DNA from: Entamoeba histolytica HM-1:IMSS
Lineage: Eukaryota; Evosea; Mastigamoebida; Endamoebidae
NCBI RefSeq assembly: GCF_000208925.1
Contig: NW_001915233.1
Coordinates: forward strand, 1,654-13,077
Reading direction: 5' to 3'
DNA: 11,424 nucleotides
The notes under the pieces were generated by a model. It was not told the DNA's origin. It worked only from the letters and a program-made list of their open reading frames with translations, and searched no databases. The number at the start of each line of letters is the position of its first letter. Position 1 is the first letter of the stretch. Positions 8,160-11,424 of the stretch are shown here, piece by piece. A program made the position numbers and the translations under genes.

Positions 8160-8262
8160 GTGTTATAATGTAATGTATGTGGTTGTAATGATAGTGACAA
8201 AATATAGTTGTGAGGATTGTGATGGTATTCTTTATTTTCATGACAAATGCATAACACAGTAG
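8160..8262 (+). pseudogene. Possible remnant of a CXXC-type surface protein
   Basis: Two short frames joined by one frameshift near 8202-8208 give cysteine spacing like the Cys-rich surface family: CNVCGCNDSDK from 8169, then SCEDCDGILYFHDKC from 8206 to a TAG at 8260-8262. The C-x2-C, C-x2-C, x-G, K-C spacing resembles the repeats of the decayed receptor at 2620-4000, but this copy is on the opposite strand and very short. TGT is a common triplet in such DNA, so chance is a real alternative. Confidence 0.28.
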
Positions 8263-8545
8263 AAAGTTTTGTATGAATTGTTGAGAATAAATTATAGAAT
8301 AAGAGTCAATGAAAAATTAAAAGCTTTTGTTTTGGTAATACATACTTCTGTTTACTTGAAAGTCATGAAAGTATTGAGTAATAGTGTGTAAATACTAATT
8401 CATTGTGTTTTTATTAAAAGTTGAAGAATATTTGCTGATTTTGTGATGTTTTACAAAGATTAATGAAGTGTTTTGAACAAAAGAATCATATAATTTATTC
8501 AGTTCATTCAAATTAGTGTTATGAATTATTTTAATGTAAAACAAT

Positions 8546-8601
8546 AACAAAGATAATGACACACCAATAAAGTTTCATTGTTTCATTCTGTTATCTTTGT
8601 T
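8546..8601. repeat. Perfect 11-bp inverted repeat
   Basis: AACAAAGATAA at 8546-8556 has its exact reverse complement at 8591-8601, with a 34-base loop. It lies in the non-coding region and has no adjacent gene end to explain it. Confidence 0.45.
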
Positions 8602-9203
8602 TATTTTCATTAATTTGATTCATTATTATTTTTAATAATGACATATCATTTTGTTGAATGTTGTCTTGATGATATTTATCTGAAATACTAAGAGAATACC
8701 AAAGAAAACAAAACTTATTGAATTTAGCTGTAAATACTTTTGAATTATTCAATGAAATTACACCACATTCAAACTTATATAACACTTATTTTATTCAATA
8801 AATTTGAAATTATATTTCTTGTACAAACTATTCTAATAAATTATACATGTTTATAATATGTTTATATGATACTGACATTTAATTATTATTAACATAAAAT
8901 AATTTATTCTTTACTCAAAATACCAATTTACATAAATTCATTTATATTCTTATTCATTATATTCTTTGAATTTTTATATAATACACATTTATGATTAATA
9001 TTAGTTGATTGTGTGTTTCTTTTTATCATTACATAATTTTTAGTTACTTCTAATACTCTTTTGTTATTTTTTATATCTCTATAACGTTATTAATGTAAAT
9101 TCAAAGTGATTGAAGATAATTCAATTTGTAATGAAATATTTATTTGGGTATGTTGAATGTGTATTAAATTACTAGTTTTATTCAAGAGAATTTTAACTAA
9201 ATA

Positions 9204-9443
9204 ATGAAGAATGTACTTTGTGGTAATGTTCAACTCAAATCATTTAATAGTTTCTTGATGTTAAAATTATTATATGAAACAACAAATAATAACAACATCA
9301 ATTACACTGTTCATTTAATAACATTACTTAATGAGAAACTAAACAATTCAATCATTACTATAATAAATTCAACTCGTAGAATAACTTTCTTAAATGAAAT
9401 TTACTTTATAGAAATAAGAGAGGTATTAAAGTCGAAATGGTAA
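9204..9443 (+). CDS. Doubtful 79-aa ORF
   Basis: A 79-codon open frame with no recognised family. It is rich in Asn, Ile, Leu and Thr (NNNNINYTVHLITLL), as expected of A+T-rich DNA, but has mixed composition including Cys, Arg and Trp near its ends. A TAATT motif at 9444-9448 directly follows the stop, as for real genes here. It converges on the LRR gene, ending 100 bp short of that gene's stop. There is no signal peptide, and the moderately hydrophobic stretch is too short and polar to call a membrane segment. It could be a small gene, a gene fragment, or chance. Confidence 0.25.
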   Translation: MKNVLCGNVQLKSFNSFLMLKLLYETTNNNNINYTVHLITLLNEKLNNSIITIINSTRRITFLNEIYFIEIREVLKSKW

Positions 9444-9533
9444 TAATTAAACATGAATAAATAATCAACATTCATAATAAAATAGAAGAGTTAAAAGAAG
9501 AATATATTGAAATATAAAAATGGTAGTTGATTC

Positions 9534-9538
9534 AATTA
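9534..9538 (-). terminator. 3'-end motif TAATT after the LRR gene
   Basis: On the minus strand TAATT lies five bases past the TAA stop of the BspA-like gene, the expected place for the Entamoeba 3'-end motif. Confidence 0.45.
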
Positions 9539-9542
9539 TCTG

Positions 9543-11021
9543 TTACACTAAAACACATTTTGTATTTTCTTCATTCGATTCTTTTAGTGTTTTAGTAACT
9601 GATGTTAATGATGAACATCCTTTAAAACATTCATCTCCTATTATACTAACTGTTGATGGAATAATAATTGATTTTAATGATGAACATCCACAAAAACAAT
9701 AACTTCCCAATTCATTTACTGTTGTAGGAATGTTAAATGAGCGTAATGAAGTACATCCACTAAAACATTCATCTGTTAATTTAGTGATTGTTGTTGGTAT
9801 TATAAATTCATTAATATCTCTTTGTTTAATTTCATTTCTGTTAATCTCTTTTATATTTTCTGGTGTTCTAATGCTCAATAAAATTGGTTCATTTAAAAAT
9901 ATTCTATTTCCACTAATAAATTGAAGATTTTTTATATTGATGTTCTTCAATAATTTACATCCATTAAAACATGTCCCTCCTATTTTACTAATTGTTGTCG
10001 GTATATTCATACTGGTTAATGACAAACATTCATAAAAACATCCACCTCCTATTTCTTTTATTCCTCTTGGTATATTAATTAAACTTAATGACGTACATCT
10101 CTCAAAACACCCATTTCCTAGTTTACTAACTGTCTTTGGAATATTAATTGACTTTAATGTTGAACATCCTCTAAAACAATTGTCTCCTAATGAATGTATT
10201 GATGATGGTATAGTAACTGATGTTAATGATAAACATCCATCAAAACAATAATTTTCTATTACATTAACTGATAGTGGAATATTAATTGATTTTAATGATG
10301 AACAATAACTAAAACAATAACTTCCTATTTTACTAACTGTTATTGGTATATTAATTGATGTTAATGAGTAACATTCTTTGAAACACTCATCTGTTAATTT
10401 AGTGATTGTTGTTGGTATTATAAATTCATTAATATTTCTTCGTATTACTTTTTTCTTGTTTATTTGTTGTATATCACGTGGAGTTTGAATACTTAATAAT
10501 GCTGGTTCATTCATAAATATTCTTTCTTTACTTATAAATTTCAAGTTATCAACTGTGATTGATGTTAATAATTTATTACTAAAATTGTTATTTCCTATTT
10601 TACTAATTGTTGATGGAATATTAATGGATTTTAATCCATAAAAACAATATTCTCCAAGTGAATTAACTTCTATTGGTATTGTATTTCCATATTTCTTTAT
10701 ATCTTCTTTTGTATATTCGATATTTTTACAAATATTTCCTTCTTCTTTCTCTTCTAAATATCTTGAATATTCTACTTTATACCATATTACATATTTAATT
10801 ATTCTTCCATCTTTAAACACTTCATCTTCTTTATTATAAATATGAAATGTTTCAATATTAGGAAACAATTTTCTTGAATATTGATTCAATGGAATTGGAT
10901 TAAAATGAAATCGTTCCATATTCCCTTCAAATCTTTTAATTCCCATTTCTAAATTAATAAAATCATTAATATCTTCAAAATACTTTGAGACAATCATTAT
11001 TTCATTATATCCTAATTTCAT
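9543..11021 (-). CDS. BspA-like leucine-rich-repeat protein with C-terminal CaaX box
   Basis: Member of the large Entamoeba family related to bacterial BspA (Treponema pallidum-type LRR). Relatives have been found at the amoeba surface and BspA proteins bind host proteins; the partner of this one is unknown. The 492 residues comprise the conserved family N-terminal domain (about 1-115: LGYNEIMIVSKYFEDINDF, then MERFHFNPIPLNQYSRKLFP), followed by 23-residue repeats of type LTSINIPTTVSKIGxYCFxGCSS. CF landmarks recur at exactly 23-residue spacing at 214, 237, 260, 283, 306, 329 and 352, and again at 420, 443 and 466; a divergent repeat precedes at 127. A 53-residue non-canonical segment separates the blocks and occurs twice. 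There is no signal peptide or membrane helix; the protein ends KCVLV, a CaaX prenylation box, so membrane attachment is probably by a lipid. The frame is open upstream to a TAA but has no earlier ATG. Intact and probably functional. Confidence 0.93.
   Translation of the reverse strand: MKLGYNEIMIVSKYFEDINDFINLEMGIKRFEGNMERFHFNPIPLNQYSRKLFPNIETFHIYNKEDEVFKDGRIIKYVIWYKVEYSRYLEEKEEGNICKNIEYTKEDIKKYGNTIPIEVNSLGEYCFYGLKSINIPSTISKIGNNNFSNKLLTSITVDNLKFISKERIFMNEPALLSIQTPRDIQQINKKKVIRRNINEFIIPTTITKLTDECFKECYSLTSINIPITVSKIGSYCFSYCSSLKSINIPLSVNVIENYCFDGCLSLTSVTIPSSIHSLGDNCFRGCSTLKSINIPKTVSKLGNGCFERCTSLSLINIPRGIKEIGGGCFYECLSLTSMNIPTTISKIGGTCFNGCKLLKNINIKNLQFISGNRIFLNEPILLSIRTPENIKEINRNEIKQRDINEFIIPTTITKLTDECFSGCTSLRSFNIPTTVNELGSYCFCGCSSLKSIIIPSTVSIIGDECFKGCSSLTSVTKTLKESNEENTKCVLV
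9762..9920 (-). repeat. Internal duplication in the LRR gene, copy 2
   Basis: Residues 368-420 (from FISGNRIFLNEPILLSIRTP to IIPTTITKLTDECF) repeat residues 162-214. They form the break between regular 23-residue repeats and the start of the next block. Confidence 0.85.
10380..10538 (-). repeat. Internal duplication in the LRR gene, copy 1
   Basis: Residues 162-214 (from FISKERIFMNEPALLSIQTP to IIPTTITKLTDECF) are the first copy of a 53-residue unit repeated 206 residues later, with equal length and many identities. The last 15 residues or so are identical. It indicates duplication of a repeat block, or gene conversion between blocks. Confidence 0.85.
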
Positions 11022-11059
11022 TCTTTCTTTATTATTTTTGATTATTTCATTATATTTTA

Positions 11060-11063
11060 GTTC
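11060..11063 (-). promoter_or_regulatory. GAAC element upstream of the LRR gene
   Basis: On the minus strand the sequence AAAGAACTAAAATATAATG lies 28-46 bases before the start codon at 11021. It contains the GAAC core of the Entamoeba core promoter followed by an A+T-rich TATA-like stretch. The order of elements is looser than the consensus. Confidence 0.4.
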
Positions 11064-11424
11064 TTTTTTATTTATTATTTATTAGTTGTATTTTCAAAAT
11101 ATAATAAAAATATGAATTATCTGAAAATAAATATCTTTTTTGATTGGATGTTTTTCAATAATTAATTTTGTTTTTCTTTTAATAAAATAATTTTTTGTTG
11201 ATTTCAATTGACACTGTATCAATTTCTTATTACTGTGCAATGGTAATTAATTAACACAATTTTATGATGAATTCGAGTTAATTTCATTAGTTATAACATC
11301 CTCATTGTTGGTTAATTATTATTTCAGTATTGGAAACTAAATTTATTTGACATTCAATTATAACTAATTAGATGCATATAATAATACCAAATAAAATGAG
11401 GTTATATGTTGTTTGACAAAGAAT
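11064..11424. other. Upstream flank of the LRR gene, no gene seen
   Basis: A+T-rich DNA containing several TTAATTAA/TAATTA runs. A minus-strand frame of under 50 codons without an ATG lies at roughly 11115-11245 and is not supported as a gene. Any further promoter elements of the LRR gene would lie in its first 100 bases. Confidence 0.45.

Larger units (their letters stand above)
7546..9200. other. Long intergenic region, no intact gene
   Basis: About 1.65 kb of A+T-rich DNA without a convincing gene. It contains a faint cysteine-rich remnant (8160-8262) and an inverted repeat (8546-8601). A 64-codon minus-strand frame at 8591-8785 has no recognisable motif, begins inside T-rich DNA, and was not accepted. 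No tRNA-like or rRNA-like segment was seen. Confidence 0.5.

Noticed and set aside
8591..8785. A 64-codon minus-strand ORF
   Set aside because: No family features or promoter context; overlaps one arm of the inverted repeat. A chance frame is more likely.
9520..9924. Two plus-strand ORFs of 60 and 64 codons
   Set aside because: They are antisense shadows of the LRR repeats and share their periodicity.
1..11424. tRNA arrays, rRNA or CRISPR-like spaced repeats
   Set aside because: No tRNA B-box (GGTTCGA-type) with a matching acceptor stem, no rRNA-like segment, and no regular short repeats with unique spacers were seen.

Overview
The window reads as nuclear DNA of an Entamoeba species, most likely the E. 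histolytica/E. dispar group. The reasons are the extreme A+T richness, compact intron-less genes, a BspA-like leucine-rich-repeat (LRR) protein with the characteristic Entamoeba N-terminal domain and a CaaX end, a mitochondrial-type Hsp70 of the mitosomal kind with almost no presequence, and the Entamoeba 3'-end motif TAATT at or just after the stop codons. I cannot fix the species from sequence alone.

Layout, left to right. Bases 1-270 are low-complexity A-rich DNA. Bases 342-614 (+) hold the decayed C-terminal end of a BspA-like LRR gene. Bases 615-1780 are low-complexity DNA with long purine/A-rich and T-rich blocks. From about 1868 to 2471 there is a sharp compositional island (42-48% G+C in three hand-counted lines, against 17% in a line just upstream). 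It carries a 111-codon unknown ORF and may be a SINE-like or other repetitive element. From 2620 to about 4000 (-) lies a decayed gene for a Cys-rich, CXXC-type surface receptor with several in-frame stops and at least three frameshifts. Bases 4000-4746 are non-coding.

The conserved core of the window is a divergent gene pair separated by 109 bp: an unrecognised 288-aa protein (4747-5613, -) and mitosomal Hsp70 (5723-7519, +). Bases 7520-9200 are non-coding, with a faint CXXC-like remnant near 8160-8262. A doubtful 79-codon ORF (9204-9443, +) faces an intact 492-aa BspA-like LRR protein (9543-11021, -). Its presumptive promoter lies just upstream, and the remaining bases to 11424 show no gene.

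Functionally the window joins one organelle housekeeping locus (the mitosomal import/folding chaperone and its divergent neighbour) to an unstable flank of surface-protein family members and a probable repetitive element. The two pseudogenes and the intact LRR gene fit birth-and-death turnover of surface gene families. The items most worth a second look are the unknown protein paired with mitosomal Hsp70 and the G+C-rich island with its Trp-rich ORF.
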